Below, in pieces: positions 35,582 to 45,000 of a stretch of DNA of 64,000 nt. Source of the stretch: Calidifontibacter indicus (GTDB lineage: Bacteria; Actinomycetota; Actinomycetes; Actinomycetales; Dermatophilaceae); the NCBI RefSeq assembly GCF_003386865.1, contig NZ_QTUA01000001.1:2604001-2668000 (forward strand), in the 5' to 3' direction. Both the position numbers and the translations under genes were made by a program. How positions within the stretch are numbered: position 1 is the first letter of the stretch; each line of letters begins with the position of its first letter. The notes below the pieces were generated by a model that had not been told where the DNA came from, did no database searches, and saw only the letters and a program-made list of their open reading frames with translations.

Positions 35582-35619
35582 CGTCGCCGGCAGTGCCGAC
35601 GGTCGCGGCTCACCGCCTG

Positions 35620-35973
35620 TCAGCTGTGCACGTAGATGCTGAAGACAACGGCGCCGATCAGGATGGCGATGAACACCAGCAGGGCTGCCCGGATCTGCCG
35701 GCGCTCGTCAGGGACGCGCAAGCACCAGATCAGCAGGCCCACGTCGAGCACGGCCAGGTAACCGAGCAGCACCTTGGTCGAGAAGACCAAGCGACCCTCG
35801 CGGCACAGTCCCGTGCGCGGTTCGTCGCACCCGCCCGCCAGCGATGCTTGGAGCAGCCCGGCGAAGATGCAGACGGCCACCGCGGCCACGATGTCCAGCA
35901 GCAGGAGGGCGGAGATGGCACAACCGGAGTTTTGTGCGGCCGGCTCGGGCGCGGTGCGGGGATCTGAGTTCAC
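35620..35973 (-). CDS. Small hypothetical membrane protein
   Basis: 117 residues with three hydrophobic segments: about residues 17-40 (CAISALLLLDIVAAVAVCIF), 67-84 and 93-113, plus paired cysteines in the first outer loop (GGCDEPRTGLC). It has no recognised family. It lies between lipB and lipA on the opposite strand, with an ATG at 35971-35973, and is probably a lineage-specific inner-membrane protein. Confidence 0.65.
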   Translation of the reverse strand: MNSDPRTAPEPAAQNSGCAISALLLLDIVAAVAVCIFAGLLQASLAGGCDEPRTGLCREGRLVFSTKVLLGYLAVLDVGLLIWCLRVPDERRQIRAALLVFIAILIGAVVFSIYVHS

Positions 35974-36104
35974 GGGGCGTCGACGCTACGCCCCGGTAGC
36001 CGGTTCCGCTGTGACCTCGTCGAACTGGCCGCGTACGCTGGAGGCCGTTGTGCCGCACGCTGTCGGCGTGACCTGTTCATGACAATCGAGGGAGTCGTTC
36101 GAGG

Positions 36105-37130
36105 ATGACCGTCGCACCGGAGGGACGCCGCCTGCTGCGCGTCGAGGCACGCAACGCCGAGACGCCGATCGAGCGCAAACCGGAGTGGATCCGCACCACC
36201 GCAAAGATGGGCCCCGCCTACACCAAGCTGCACTCGATGGTGAAGTCCGAGGGGTTGCACACCGTCTGCCAGGAGGCCGGCTGCCCGAACATCTTCGAGT
36301 GCTGGGAAGACCGCGAGGCGACGTTCCTCATCGGCGGTGACGTCTGCACCCGTCGTTGCGACTTCTGCGACATCGCCACCGGTCGCCCGACCGAGCTCGA
36401 CATGGACGAGCCGCGCCGCGTGGCCGAGTCGATCCAGCAGATGAACCTGCGCTACGCCACCGTCACCGGTGTTGCCCGTGACGACCAGCCCGACGGCGCC
36501 GCCGGTCTGTACGCCGAGACGATCCGCATGATCCACGAGCTCAACCCGAACACCGGTGTCGAGATCCTCCCGCCCGACTTCGGCGCGAAACCCAAACTCG
36601 TCGGCCGGGTCTTCGACGCGCGCCCGGAGGTGTTCGCGCACAACCTGGAGACGGTGCCGCGCATCTTCAAGCGGATCCGTCCGGCGTTCACCTACGAGAA
36701 GTCGCTCAAGGTGCTCTCGATGGCCAAGGAGCAGGAGTTGGTCACCAAGTCCAACCTCATCCTGGGCATGGGCGAGGAGGACCACGAGATCGAGCAGGCG
36801 CTCACCGACCTGCACGAAGCGGGCTGCGACATCATCACGATCACGCAGTACCTGCGTCCGTCGCCGCTGCACCACCCGATCGACCGGTGGGTGAAGCCCG
36901 AGGAGTTCGTGCACTGGTCCGACGTCGCCCGCGACCTCGGTTTCGTCGGCGTGATGGCCGGCCCGCTGGTGCGTTCGTCCTACCGCGCCGGACGCCTGTA
37001 CTCCCAGGCGATGGCGGCGCTCGGTCGTGAGGTGCCCGAGCACCTGCAGCACCTCGCCGCCGCGGCGAACGAGCCGGCCCGCCAGGAGGCGGCGTCGCTC
37101 GTGGCCAAGGCGCAGGCGCAAGTATCCTGA
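36105..37130 (+). CDS. lipA: Lipoyl synthase
   Basis: 341 residues of the radical SAM family; it inserts two sulfurs into protein-bound octanoate. The radical SAM cluster is [11 protein letters not shown] (about residues 82-92) and the auxiliary, sacrificial cluster uses [12 protein letters not shown] (about 55-66). The C-terminal RSSYRA motif with the conserved serine is present ([14 protein letters not shown]). The ATG at 36105 is supported by the full-length N-terminus. The DUF4191 gene follows after five bases, so they are co-transcribed. Confidence 0.96.
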   Translation: MTVAPEGRRLLRVEARNAETPIERKPEWIRTTAKMGPAYTKLHSMVKSEGLHTVCQEAGCPNIFECWEDREATFLIGGDVCTRRCDFCDIATGRPTELDMDEPRRVAESIQQMNLRYATVTGVARDDQPDGAAGLYAETIRMIHELNPNTGVEILPPDFGAKPKLVGRVFDARPEVFAHNLETVPRIFKRIRPAFTYEKSLKVLSMAKEQELVTKSNLILGMGEEDHEIEQALTDLHEAGCDIITITQYLRPSPLHHPIDRWVKPEEFVHWSDVARDLGFVGVMAGPLVRSSYRAGRLYSQAMAALGREVPEHLQHLAAAANEPARQEAASLVAKAQAQVS

Positions 37131-37135
37131 ACCTC

Positions 37136-37912
37136 ATGTCCACTTCCTCCGAGCAGGCGCCCAAGAAGTCGCGCCGCGGTAACAAGCCCGGTCGCAAGCC
37201 CAAGGACCCGAACAAGCCGGGTCGGTTCAGCCAGATCTCCACGCTATACAAGGGCGCGGTCAAGCAGAACCCGCAGATTCCGTTGTGGATGGCACTCGCG
37301 TTCGCGGTCGGTTTCGTGCCGCTGCTGCTGATCGGCGTCGCCTGGGGACACCCGTACTACCTGGGTTTCATCGGCATCATGATCGGCTTGCTGCTGGCGA
37401 TGATCCTGTTCGGCCGACTCGCCGAACGGGCCGCCTACAGCCAGCTGGACGGTCAGCCCGGTGCCTCCGGTGCCGCCCTCGGTGCGCTGCGCCGTGGCTG
37501 GTTCGTCGAGCAGGAGCCGGTGGCCGCCGAGGCCGGACGGGCCCGCAACGTGCGTGACATGGCCGCCGCCGCGATGGTGTTCCGTGCGGTCGGCAAGCCC
37601 GGCGTCGTGCTCATCGGCGAGGGTCCCAGGGGCAACGCGACCAAGCTGCTGAACTCGGAGAAGAAGCGGGTCGAGCGGGTCGTCGGGCCGGAGGTGCCGG
37701 TGACGATCTACCGCGTCGGCCAGGGCGACGACGCCATCGCCGTCGGCGACATCACCAAGAAGATGGGCAAGCTGGACAAGAAGCTCACCACCGCCGAGGT
37801 GTCGTCGGTCAACAAGCGCCTGCGCGCGCTCGGGTCGAAGCGTCCGCCGATCCCGGCCGGCATGGACCCGAAGAATGCGCGTGCCGACCGTCGGGGCCTG
37901 CGCGGCCGCTGA
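37136..37912 (+). CDS. DUF4191 membrane protein
   Basis: 258 residues. A basic N-terminus (about residues 1-45) precedes two membrane helices (about 46-67 and 72-94) and a soluble C-terminal domain of about 160 residues with GVVLIGEGPRGNATKLLNSE. This is the DUF4191 family, which regularly follows lipA in actinobacteria; function is unknown. The five-base spacing from lipA supports co-translation. A link to lipoate or membrane lipid chemistry is only suggested by this neighbourhood. Confidence 0.85.
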   Translation: MSTSSEQAPKKSRRGNKPGRKPKDPNKPGRFSQISTLYKGAVKQNPQIPLWMALAFAVGFVPLLLIGVAWGHPYYLGFIGIMIGLLLAMILFGRLAERAAYSQLDGQPGASGAALGALRRGWFVEQEPVAAEAGRARNVRDMAAAAMVFRAVGKPGVVLIGEGPRGNATKLLNSEKKRVERVVGPEVPVTIYRVGQGDDAIAVGDITKKMGKLDKKLTTAEVSSVNKRLRALGSKRPPIPAGMDPKNARADRRGLRGR

Positions 37913-37925
37913 TCCGCGACCTGGC

Positions 37926-38029
37926 AGCGGACACCCGCGCTGCAACTCCAAGTCCCGCGACCGATTCGGTCGCGGGACTTCGCGGTTTTCGTTCGATGCG
38001 CGCCGCGAGTTGCAGCGCGGGTGTCCGCT
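37926..38029. repeat. Nested inverted repeats between DUF4191 and RDD genes
   Basis: Outer arms of 23 bp, perfectly complementary, lie at 37926-37948 (begins AGCGGACACCC) and 38007-38029 (ends GGGTGTCCGCT). Within them is a second perfect palindrome at 37950-37980. The outer right arm reaches the stop codon of the RDD gene. The whole 104 bases could fold into one long cruciform or stem with an inner hairpin. A normal bidirectional terminator would need only the inner part. Confidence 0.8.
37950..37980. terminator. Inner 15-bp terminator hairpin
   Basis: Arms 37950-37964 (AAGTCCCGCGACCGA) and 37966-37980 (TCGGTCGCGGGACTT) are exact complements with a minimal loop, followed by CGCGGTTTTCGTT. 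It is placed between the convergent DUF4191 and RDD genes and can end both transcripts. Confidence 0.8.
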
Positions 38030-38499
38030 CAGCGGGTGCGCAGGATCATCGTGCCGGCGATGCGGTCGTGGAATCCGCGCTGATCCTTGTCCCAGATCAC
38101 CGCGGGCAACACGATCGCGAGCAGCAGCGTGCGCACCAGGGCGCGGACGAGACCGGCCGGCGTGCGGTCGACACCGATCACCCGCAGCCCGAAGAGGCGG
38201 TGCCCCAGCGTGCTGCCGAGGGTGCCGACCAGCAGCACGTTCTCGACGACGAACACCAGCAGCGGTTTGAAGCTGCCGAGCCCGGGCTCGCCCAGGTGGT
38301 AGCCCAGCACAGCCGCGGCGATCAACGAACACAGCGCCCAGTCGACGATGATCGCGAGCGCCCGGATGCCGGTGCGGGCGATCGACCCGGGGCCGCTCTC
38401 CGGAAGGCCCAGATCACGGCCCGGGTAGTCCCCTTCGGCGGTCGTGCGCACCGCCCCGGGACCCTCGAGCCAGCTACCGATGTCACGACGATCAACCAC
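38029..38499 (-). CDS. RDD family membrane protein
   Basis: 156 residues. After a soluble N-terminus (GPGSIARTGIRALAIIVDWA) come hydrophobic segments at about 48-66 and 77-95, and a third near 118-135, with LFGLRVIGVD between the second and third. The RDD family contains small membrane proteins linked in some bacteria to cation/proton exchange, but their general role is unknown. In actinobacteria an RDD gene just upstream of glnA on the other strand is common. The start is the GTG at 38497-38499. Confidence 0.85.
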   Translation of the reverse strand: MVDRRDIGSWLEGPGAVRTTAEGDYPGRDLGLPESGPGSIARTGIRALAIIVDWALCSLIAAAVLGYHLGEPGLGSFKPLLVFVVENVLLVGTLGSTLGHRLFGLRVIGVDRTPAGLVRALVRTLLLAIVLPAVIWDKDQRGFHDRIAGTMILRTR

Positions 38500-38540
38500 G
38501 TGCCAGAGCCTATGTCACCGCCCTGATCCCACCGAAGGAC

Positions 38541-38578
38541 GTAACACTGCCGAAACAATCGGGTCATTGCCGGGAAAC
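38541..38578 (+). promoter_or_regulatory. GlnR-type binding box upstream of glnA
   Basis: Four 5-base elements at exact 11-base spacing: GTAAC (38541-38545), GAAAC (38552-38556), GTCAT (38563-38567) and GAAAC (38574-38578), each separated by six bases. This matches the a-b-a-b architecture known for actinobacterial GlnR (GTnAC-N6-GAAAC repeated). It ends 78 bases before the glnA start; GATAAGGT at 38587-38594 could be the -10 region. It predicts nitrogen-responsive control of glnA. Confidence 0.82.
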
Positions 38579-38655
38579 GGCACCCCGATAAGGTCGTCAC
38601 CAGGTCGAGCGGCCCGAAGCTGCCCGCGACCGTGACATTCCGAGATGGAGGCTCC

Positions 38656-40080
<1,425 letters not shown>

Positions 40081-40090
40081 TCGGTCCGTC

Positions 40091-40127
40091 CGGAAGCCGC
40101 GTCCCTCGCCGAGGGGCGCGGCTTCCG
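40091..40127 (+). terminator. Terminator after glnA
   Basis: CGGAAGCCGCG (40091-40101) pairs with CGCGGCTTCCG (40117-40127); inner CCCTC/GAGGG pairs and one G-T wobble make the stem continuous to a 3-base loop. It begins ten bases after the glnA stop. Confidence 0.85.
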
Positions 40128-40167
40128 CCGTCCGGTCGAGCGAGCGGCACCCGGCACAGACACGAGA

Positions 40168-40193
40168 GCGGCCCGGTGAGATCCCCGGGCCGC
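40168..40193 (-). terminator. Terminator hairpin for the alkaline phosphatase gene
   Basis: GCGGCCCGG (40168-40176) and CCGGGCCGC (40185-40193) are perfect 9-bp complements. It lies 15 bases past the phosphatase stop on the minus strand, facing the glnA terminator. Confidence 0.7.
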
Positions 40194-40208
40194 CTTGGTG
40201 TGAGTGTG

Positions 40209-41651
40209 TTACTTCTTGGCGCGGTGGTCGACCGACTCGCCCATGATGCGGAACAGGTCGGTCTGGTCGATGAGGCCGACCAGGTTGGCTGCACCCGGAC
40301 CGTAACCCGCGACGCGCAGCTGCGAACCGGTGTGCTGCTGGCTGCCGCCCGCCGCCGAGGTGCCGTAGGCAACGACCATCGGGGCGTTGTCGGCCGTGGT
40401 GAGCTGGGTGTTGAGACCCGGGGTGGCACCGTCGACGATCTGGCTGGTGTGAGCGTGGTCGGCGGTGACGATCACGATCGTGTTGCCGTCGGCCTTGGCG
40501 AAGTTCAGGGCCGACTGCACCGCGTCGTCCAGCTGAGCCGTCTCACCGATCTGGCCGCAGGCGTTCGCGGCGTGGTCCTGCTTGTCGATCGACGCGCTCT
40601 CGATCTGCAGGAAGAAGCCGTTCTTCTTGGACGCCGCGTTCTTCGTCAGCAGCCCGATCGACTTGTCGGTCATCTCCTTCAGGGTCGGCACCGAGGAGAA
40701 CTCCGGGTTGGTCTGGCACTTCTCGGCCGGCGGGAGGGTGCCCTGAGCGGTCGTGCTCGGCGCGAACTTCACCGGCATGTTGTTCTTGGAGAACAGCGCC
40801 ATCAACGGAGCCTTCTGGTCGGCCGACTTGACTCCGGCCAGCTGCGACTTGTCGGTAAGGTACTGGTAGCCGCGGTCCTTGGCCTGCTGGGCCAGGGTCT
40901 TGCCGCTCCACTTACCGGCCTTGGCAACCTCGTCGAAGGTGGCCGAACCGCCACCCATCGTCACATCCGGACGGGTGTCGAGCATCTGCTCGGCGATCGA
41001 ACCGAGGCCGCCGTTCTCCTTGGCCTCCGACGCACACGTGGTGGAGGTCTTGACCGGCCCGTAGCAGGAGCGGGCGCTGATGTGGCTCACCAGGACGGCC
41101 GGGGTGGCGTCCTCGATCTCGGCGGTCGACACGTTGCCGGTCGCCATCCCGCTGGCCTTGGCCAGCTCGAGCAGGGTCTTCTGCGGCTTGCCGTGGCGGT
41201 CGACGGAGATCGCGTTGTCGTACGTCTTGGTGCCGGTCGCCCAGTTGGTGCCGGTGGCGGCCGAGTCGGGGTCGTAGTCGGGCAGACCGTCGTTCTTGCG
41301 CACGCTGTAGTGGGTCATCTGGCCGGTCATCGGCAGCGCATCGATGCCCTTGAACGCCTTGCCGGCGCCGAGCAGGTAGTTGCGCGCGATGGTGATCTCG
41401 GAGTCGCCCATGCCGTCACCGATGATCAGGATGACGTTCTTGGCCGGCCCCTTCTTGACGCTGGAGTCGATGATCTTCGTCTGGTCGCCGGCCTCGCGCA
41501 TCGCGCCACCGTGAACGTCCAGGACACCCTTCGCCGTGCGGTCGAGCAGCGGCAGATGACCGCCACCGGCGTAGGCGGAGGTGCCGACACCCAGAAGGGC
41601 GAGTGTGGCGGCGCCGGCAACGGTCGCGCGCCGGGTTCGTGCATTGAACAT
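40209..41651 (-). CDS. phoA: Secreted alkaline phosphatase (PhoA family)
   Basis: 480 residues. A signal peptide with twin basic start and hydrophobic core ([20 protein letters not shown], then VGTSAYA) spans about residues 1-29, with cleavage likely after AYA. Metal and catalytic motifs are [28 protein letters not shown] with the phosphorylated Ser, [16 protein letters not shown], and TADHAHTSQ. The enzyme should release phosphate outside the cell. The ATG at 41649-41651 is preceded by GGAGGATCC. An RR pair in the signal is not a full Tat motif. No clear PHO box was found upstream. Confidence 0.92.
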   Translation of the reverse strand: MFNARTRRATVAGAATLALLGVGTSAYAGGGHLPLLDRTAKGVLDVHGGAMREAGDQTKIIDSSVKKGPAKNVILIIGDGMGDSEITIARNYLLGAGKAFKGIDALPMTGQMTHYSVRKNDGLPDYDPDSAATGTNWATGTKTYDNAISVDRHGKPQKTLLELAKASGMATGNVSTAEIEDATPAVLVSHISARSCYGPVKTSTTCASEAKENGGLGSIAEQMLDTRPDVTMGGGSATFDEVAKAGKWSGKTLAQQAKDRGYQYLTDKSQLAGVKSADQKAPLMALFSKNNMPVKFAPSTTAQGTLPPAEKCQTNPEFSSVPTLKEMTDKSIGLLTKNAASKKNGFFLQIESASIDKQDHAANACGQIGETAQLDDAVQSALNFAKADGNTIVIVTADHAHTSQIVDGATPGLNTQLTTADNAPMVVAYGTSAAGGSQQHTGSQLRVAGYGPGAANLVGLIDQTDLFRIMGESVDHRAKK

Positions 41652-41922
41652 GGGGATCCTCCGTGAATTCAAACACTGCATTTCGATGGCTGTGGAGACG
41701 GTCGCAGCCGTCGATCATCAAATCCAGGAGGCCTTGATTTCGGGGGATACCCAGGTGTCCGGAAGGTGTCTTCTTCGCGAATTCCGTTCCTGTTCACTGC
41801 AGTCGACCAGTTGCAGCAGGCGGGCCGGCCGTTCGCGCGTGAGGAGTTCCCGGCGGGGCCGCGGAGGACGCACCTTGGCGCCCTGGACGGACATGCGTCC
41901 AGCCTAGGCGCGCGACCGGCGG
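41652..41922. other. 271-base intergenic region upstream of phoA
   Basis: This stretch holds the phoA promoter and the end of the preceding DUF1206 operon. It is less GC-rich in places (AATTCAAACACTG near 41667). Sequences such as GTTCCTGTTCAC near 41786 only loosely resemble PhoP half-sites. No convincing gene was recognised. Confidence 0.45.
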
Positions 41923-42738
41923 TCAGACCTTCGCGAACCTGGCACACGCCAGCGAGTAGACGCCGTAGCAGGCGATGCCGAGGGCGACCACGGTGAGCAG
42001 CCCCTGCCCGAAGGGCTGCTCCAGCAGCGTGCGCAGCGCGCCGTCGAGCCCGGTGGTGTCCTTCGTGCTGCCTTTGGCACCACCGACGACGAACAGCGCA
42101 CCCACGATGCCGAGCGCAATTCCCTTGGCGATGTAGCCGATTCGGCCGATCGTCATGAGAGTGGCGCCCGGGTGCTCCTGCAGGTCGTCCCGGAACCCCT
42201 CGGTCCATCCCTTGTAACCGTGATAGACCCCGACCCCGAGGATCACCAGTCCCACCACCGCGACGAGCACGCGCCCGAACGGTTGTTCCATCAGCGTGCC
42301 GGTGAAGTCGCGGGTGCCCTGCCCCGACGACGAGCTGCCGCCGGACGCGAACTTGTACGCCGCCCAGGCGAGCGCCACGAACATGATCGCCCTGGCGGTG
42401 TCGGAGACCGCGTCGAAGGCGCGATCCTTGGCGTCGGCACCGGGAGATCCGGTCACCGCCTCGGTGAGGTGCCACACCGCCAGCAGCACGAATCCGGCAA
42501 CCACCACCCACAGCAGCACCCGCCCGCCGGGCTGATCGTCGAGGTCGCCGAGGGCGCCCGACTGGTCGGCGCTGCCGCCGCCTTTCGACCACGCGATCCG
42601 GACGGCGATCCATGCCATCAGCAGGTGGAGCACCCCGCTCGCGGCGAACCCGGTGCGTGCGCCGTACTCGACGATCCTGGAGTCGCCGACCTCACGCGCC
42701 GCACCCTCCGCACGATCCTGTACCCCGTCCATGTCCAT
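41923..42738 (-). CDS. DUF1206 membrane protein
   Basis: 271 residues with six membrane helices arranged as three repeats of two. Each repeat has the GxxAxGVxH/Y-type motif: RTGFAASGVLHLLMAWIAVR, then ARAIMFVALAWAAYKF and RIGYIAKGIALGIVGALF, with paired second helices carrying HLTEAV, YHGYKGW and YGVYSLACARF. This is the DUF1206 pattern; its function is unknown. The ATG at 42738 was used; a second ATG lies two codons later. Confidence 0.85.
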   Translation of the reverse strand: MDMDGVQDRAEGAAREVGDSRIVEYGARTGFAASGVLHLLMAWIAVRIAWSKGGGSADQSGALGDLDDQPGGRVLLWVVVAGFVLLAVWHLTEAVTGSPGADAKDRAFDAVSDTARAIMFVALAWAAYKFASGGSSSSGQGTRDFTGTLMEQPFGRVLVAVVGLVILGVGVYHGYKGWTEGFRDDLQEHPGATLMTIGRIGYIAKGIALGIVGALFVVGGAKGSTKDTTGLDGALRTLLEQPFGQGLLTVVALGIACYGVYSLACARFAKV

Positions 42739-42823
42739 CGGGGAATCCTGCCGTGTCCCGCCTCGTGTCCGTCAGTCAGGACCCGAACGACACGACGACT
42801 TTGGTGCTGCATAATTCACGGTT

Positions 42824-43312
42824 ATGGCATTGATCGGATTCCCGCGTGAGGTCAACGAGAAGGCGGCCCGCACGGTCGCGGGCGGTGTCGTGCTGCTTGC
42901 AGTGGTCGCCCTCGTCACCGGATGGCGCTGGCTACCGGCCCTCATGGCGGTGGGCTTCGCGCTGCGGGTGGCCGCCGGGCCCCGGTTCAGCCCACTCGGG
43001 CGCCTCGCCGCGCAGGTGATCGCACCCCGGCTCGGCACGACGATCCCGACCGCAGGGCCGCCCAAGCGCTTCGCCCAGGCGATCGGGTTGGCCTTCACGA
43101 CGGCGGCCGCGCTCGCCTGGCTGGTGTTCGATGCGCACACCCTCGGGCTGGTGTTGCTGGCCGTGTTGCTGGTCTTCGCGACCCTGGAAGCGGTGCTCGG
43201 ATTCTGCGCCGGCTGCTACGTGTTCGGCCATCTCATGCGCTGGGGCGTCGTGCCGGAAGACACCTGTGAGGCGTGCAACAACATCGCGCTGCGTCGGGAA
43301 CAGACCGTCTGA
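42824..43312 (+). CDS. DUF4395 membrane protein
   Basis: 162 residues with about four hydrophobic helices (near 18-34, 38-52, 88-105 and 107-125) and a C-terminal cysteine group: GFCAGCYVFGHLMR and EDTCEACNN. This layout matches the DUF4395 family, often found with thioredoxin-like or sulfurtransferase proteins. The conserved CxxC pairs suggest a redox or metal role in the membrane. The HIT gene begins 17 bases after its stop. Confidence 0.82.
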   Translation: MALIGFPREVNEKAARTVAGGVVLLAVVALVTGWRWLPALMAVGFALRVAAGPRFSPLGRLAAQVIAPRLGTTIPTAGPPKRFAQAIGLAFTTAAALAWLVFDAHTLGLVLLAVLLVFATLEAVLGFCAGCYVFGHLMRWGVVPEDTCEACNNIALRREQTV

Positions 43313-43329
43313 GGCGGCATACTGGCCCG

Positions 43330-43740
43330 ATGGCCGGGTGTGTGTTCTGCGACGTGATCGCCGGCACGACTCCTGCCCACATCGTCCGCCGCAGCGATGC
43401 GGCCGTCTGTTTCCTCGATACGCGGCCGGTGTTCAAGGGACACGTCCTGGTCGTGCCCACCGATCATGTCGTCACCCTGCCCGACCTCGCGCCCGAGCAA
43501 CTCGCGCCGTTCTTCGACCAGGTGCAGTCGGTGTCGCGACTGCTGCCGCCGGCCCTCGGGGCCCAAGGCAGCTTCGTGGCGATGAACAACGTCGTGTCGC
43601 AGTCGGTGGCCCATCTGCACTGCCACGTGGTGCCCCGCACCAAGGGCGACGGCCTCCGCGGATTCTTCTGGCCCAGAACGAAATACGCGGACGGCGAGGC
43701 CGAGGCCTACGCCGCGAAGCTGCGGGAGGCGCTCGCGTGA
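43330..43740 (+). CDS. HIT family hydrolase
   Basis: 136 residues. The N-terminal CVFCDVIAG zinc-type element and the catalytic triad HLHCHVVPR (near residue 97) define the histidine-triad family, which hydrolyses nucleotide phosphoramidates or dinucleoside polyphosphates. The ATG at 43330 (MAGCVFCDVI) fits the family N-terminus better than an upstream in-frame start. Its stop overlaps the GTG of the DUF4031 gene by four bases, so the two are translationally coupled. Confidence 0.9.
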   Translation: MAGCVFCDVIAGTTPAHIVRRSDAAVCFLDTRPVFKGHVLVVPTDHVVTLPDLAPEQLAPFFDQVQSVSRLLPPALGAQGSFVAMNNVVSQSVAHLHCHVVPRTKGDGLRGFFWPRTKYADGEAEAYAAKLREALA

Positions 43741-44003
43741 TCCTCATCGACCCGCCGTTCTGGCCCGCGCACGGACGCATCTGGTCGCACCTGGTCAGCG
43801 ATGAGTCCTACGCGGAGCTGCACGCCTTCGCCGACGCCCTCGGCCTGCCCCGTCGGGCGTTCGACGGCGACCACTACGACATCCCGCAGGAGCGCTACGC
43901 CGAAGTGGTCGCGGCCGGTGCCACGCAGGTCAGCGGCGGACAGCTGATCCGCCGGCTCATCGCCAGTGGGCTGCGCATCCCGGCCCGCGACCGGCAGCAC
44001 TGA
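43737..44003 (+). CDS. DUF4031 protein
   Basis: 88 residues starting at the GTG 43737: VILIDPPFWPAHGRIWSHLV, then DFDGDHYD-like FDGDHYDIPQERY and LIRRLIASGLRIPARDRQ. This fits the DUF4031 family, small proteins of unknown function often next to HIT or nucleotide hydrolases. The GTGA overlap with the HIT gene fixes the start. Confidence 0.82.
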   Translation: MILIDPPFWPAHGRIWSHLVSDESYAELHAFADALGLPRRAFDGDHYDIPQERYAEVVAAGATQVSGGQLIRRLIASGLRIPARDRQH

Positions 44004-44004
44004 C

Positions 44005-44262
44005 TCAGTCGTCGAGTCGGCGCGCGCCGTCGCCCGCGTGCGCCACGAACGCGGTCGGCACCGGGTGTCCTGCTGCCTGCGCGGCCCGCACGCAGGCGGC
44101 CAGCACCTCGTCGGCGCTGCCCGCCTCGACGAGCGCGATAACGCTGCCGCCGAAGCCGCCACCGGTCATCCGGGCACCCACCGCACCGGCCGCCCGCGCG
44201 GTCTCCTGGATCAGGTCGACGGTCGGCGCAGTGATCTCGTAGAGCAGGTCGTCGAGCCCGAG
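44005..44262 (-). pseudogene. galK: C-terminal remnant of a galactokinase
   Basis: About 85 codons encode LDDLLYEITAPTVDLIQETA, then AGAVGARMTGGGFGGSVIAL and a C-terminal HPVPTAFVAHAGDG ending RRLDD. GARMTGGGFGGS is the third GHMP/galactokinase motif. An in-frame stop at 44263-44265 lies just upstream and the first 300 or so residues are missing, so the gene cannot make a kinase. The upstream sequence belongs to something else, so the loss involved a rearrangement rather than simple frameshift. Confidence 0.82.
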
Positions 44263-44265
44263 TCA

Positions 44266-44538
44266 GCAGGTCGAGCAGGTTCTTCGGGAAGACCTTCTCG
44301 CCACCGAGCGCGTTGATCACGTCGTTGCCGGCGAGCACCTGCTCCGCGTCGATGTGGTCGGCCAACTCGGCGCCGGCGTGACCCTGGAAGGAGTCCGGCG
44401 GCGGCGCCGCCGACCTTCGTCGTCGCGGTGCAGTTCGGGGCTATGAATTTGGTTGCGAATCATGCGGTTCAGGCCGCCGACGGCGTTCCGACACGACATA
44501 GGGTGCCTTTGTTATCGCCGCCGACCTTGGAGTAGCCC
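44266..44538 (-). other. Unassigned segment joined to the galactokinase remnant
   Basis: Minus-strand reading frames here look like fragments of coding sequence: one frame gives DSFQGHAGAELADHIDAEQV, then LAGNDVINALGGEKVFPKNL; another gives LNRMIRNQIHSPELHRDDEG. They do not join into one intact protein, and no family was recognised. Bases around 44437-44470 are richer in A and T and probably hold the promoter of the SRPBCC gene. The segment looks like scrambled gene debris. Confidence 0.45.
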
Positions 44539-45000
44539 ATGCCCGCGAACCTCACGACCTCGATCGTCATCGCCGCGACCCCCGAGCGGGTGTGGACGGT
44601 CGTCTCCGACCTCGGCCGGATGGGCGAATGGAGCCCCCAGACCCGCAAGGTGATCGTGCGCGGCGGCGAGGTGAAGCAGGGCACCACGACCGTCAACATC
44701 AACCGCCAGGGGTGGAAGGTGTGGCCGACCCAGAGCGAGGTCGTCGACTTCGAACCGAACCGCCGCATCGCGTTCAAGGTGCGCGAGAACCACAGCGTGT
44801 GGAGCTTCGACCTCGAACCCACCGGCGACGGCGGCACCCGGGTGACTCAGACCCGCGACGTCACCCACGGCACCACGGCGGTGTCGAAGATGCTGGTCGA
44901 AAAGATGCTCGGCGGCGAGCCGAGCTTCGAGGCGAACCTGCTGACCGGGATGAAGCAGACGCTCGTGCGGATCAAGGACGAGGCGGAGCAGACGGCCTGA
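44539..45000 (+). CDS. SRPBCC family (polyketide cyclase/START-like) protein
   Basis: 153 residues. The START-type fold is shown by TTSIVIAATPERVWTVVSDL, GRMGEWSPQTRKV and the later TRVTQTRDVTHG before a long C-terminal helix. Such proteins bind hydrophobic ligands; the ligand here is unknown. The ATG at 44539 has GGAGTAG five bases upstream. The 3' end overlaps the convergent oligopeptidase gene by 29 bases. Confidence 0.85.
   Translation: MPANLTTSIVIAATPERVWTVVSDLGRMGEWSPQTRKVIVRGGEVKQGTTTVNINRQGWKVWPTQSEVVDFEPNRRIAFKVRENHSVWSFDLEPTGDGGTRVTQTRDVTHGTTAVSKMLVEKMLGGEPSFEANLLTGMKQTLVRIKDEAEQTA

Noticed and set aside
41652-41922. PHO box upstream of the alkaline phosphatase gene
   Set aside because: Only one loose GTTCAC-like half-site is visible; the 11-base direct repeat expected for PhoP is absent.
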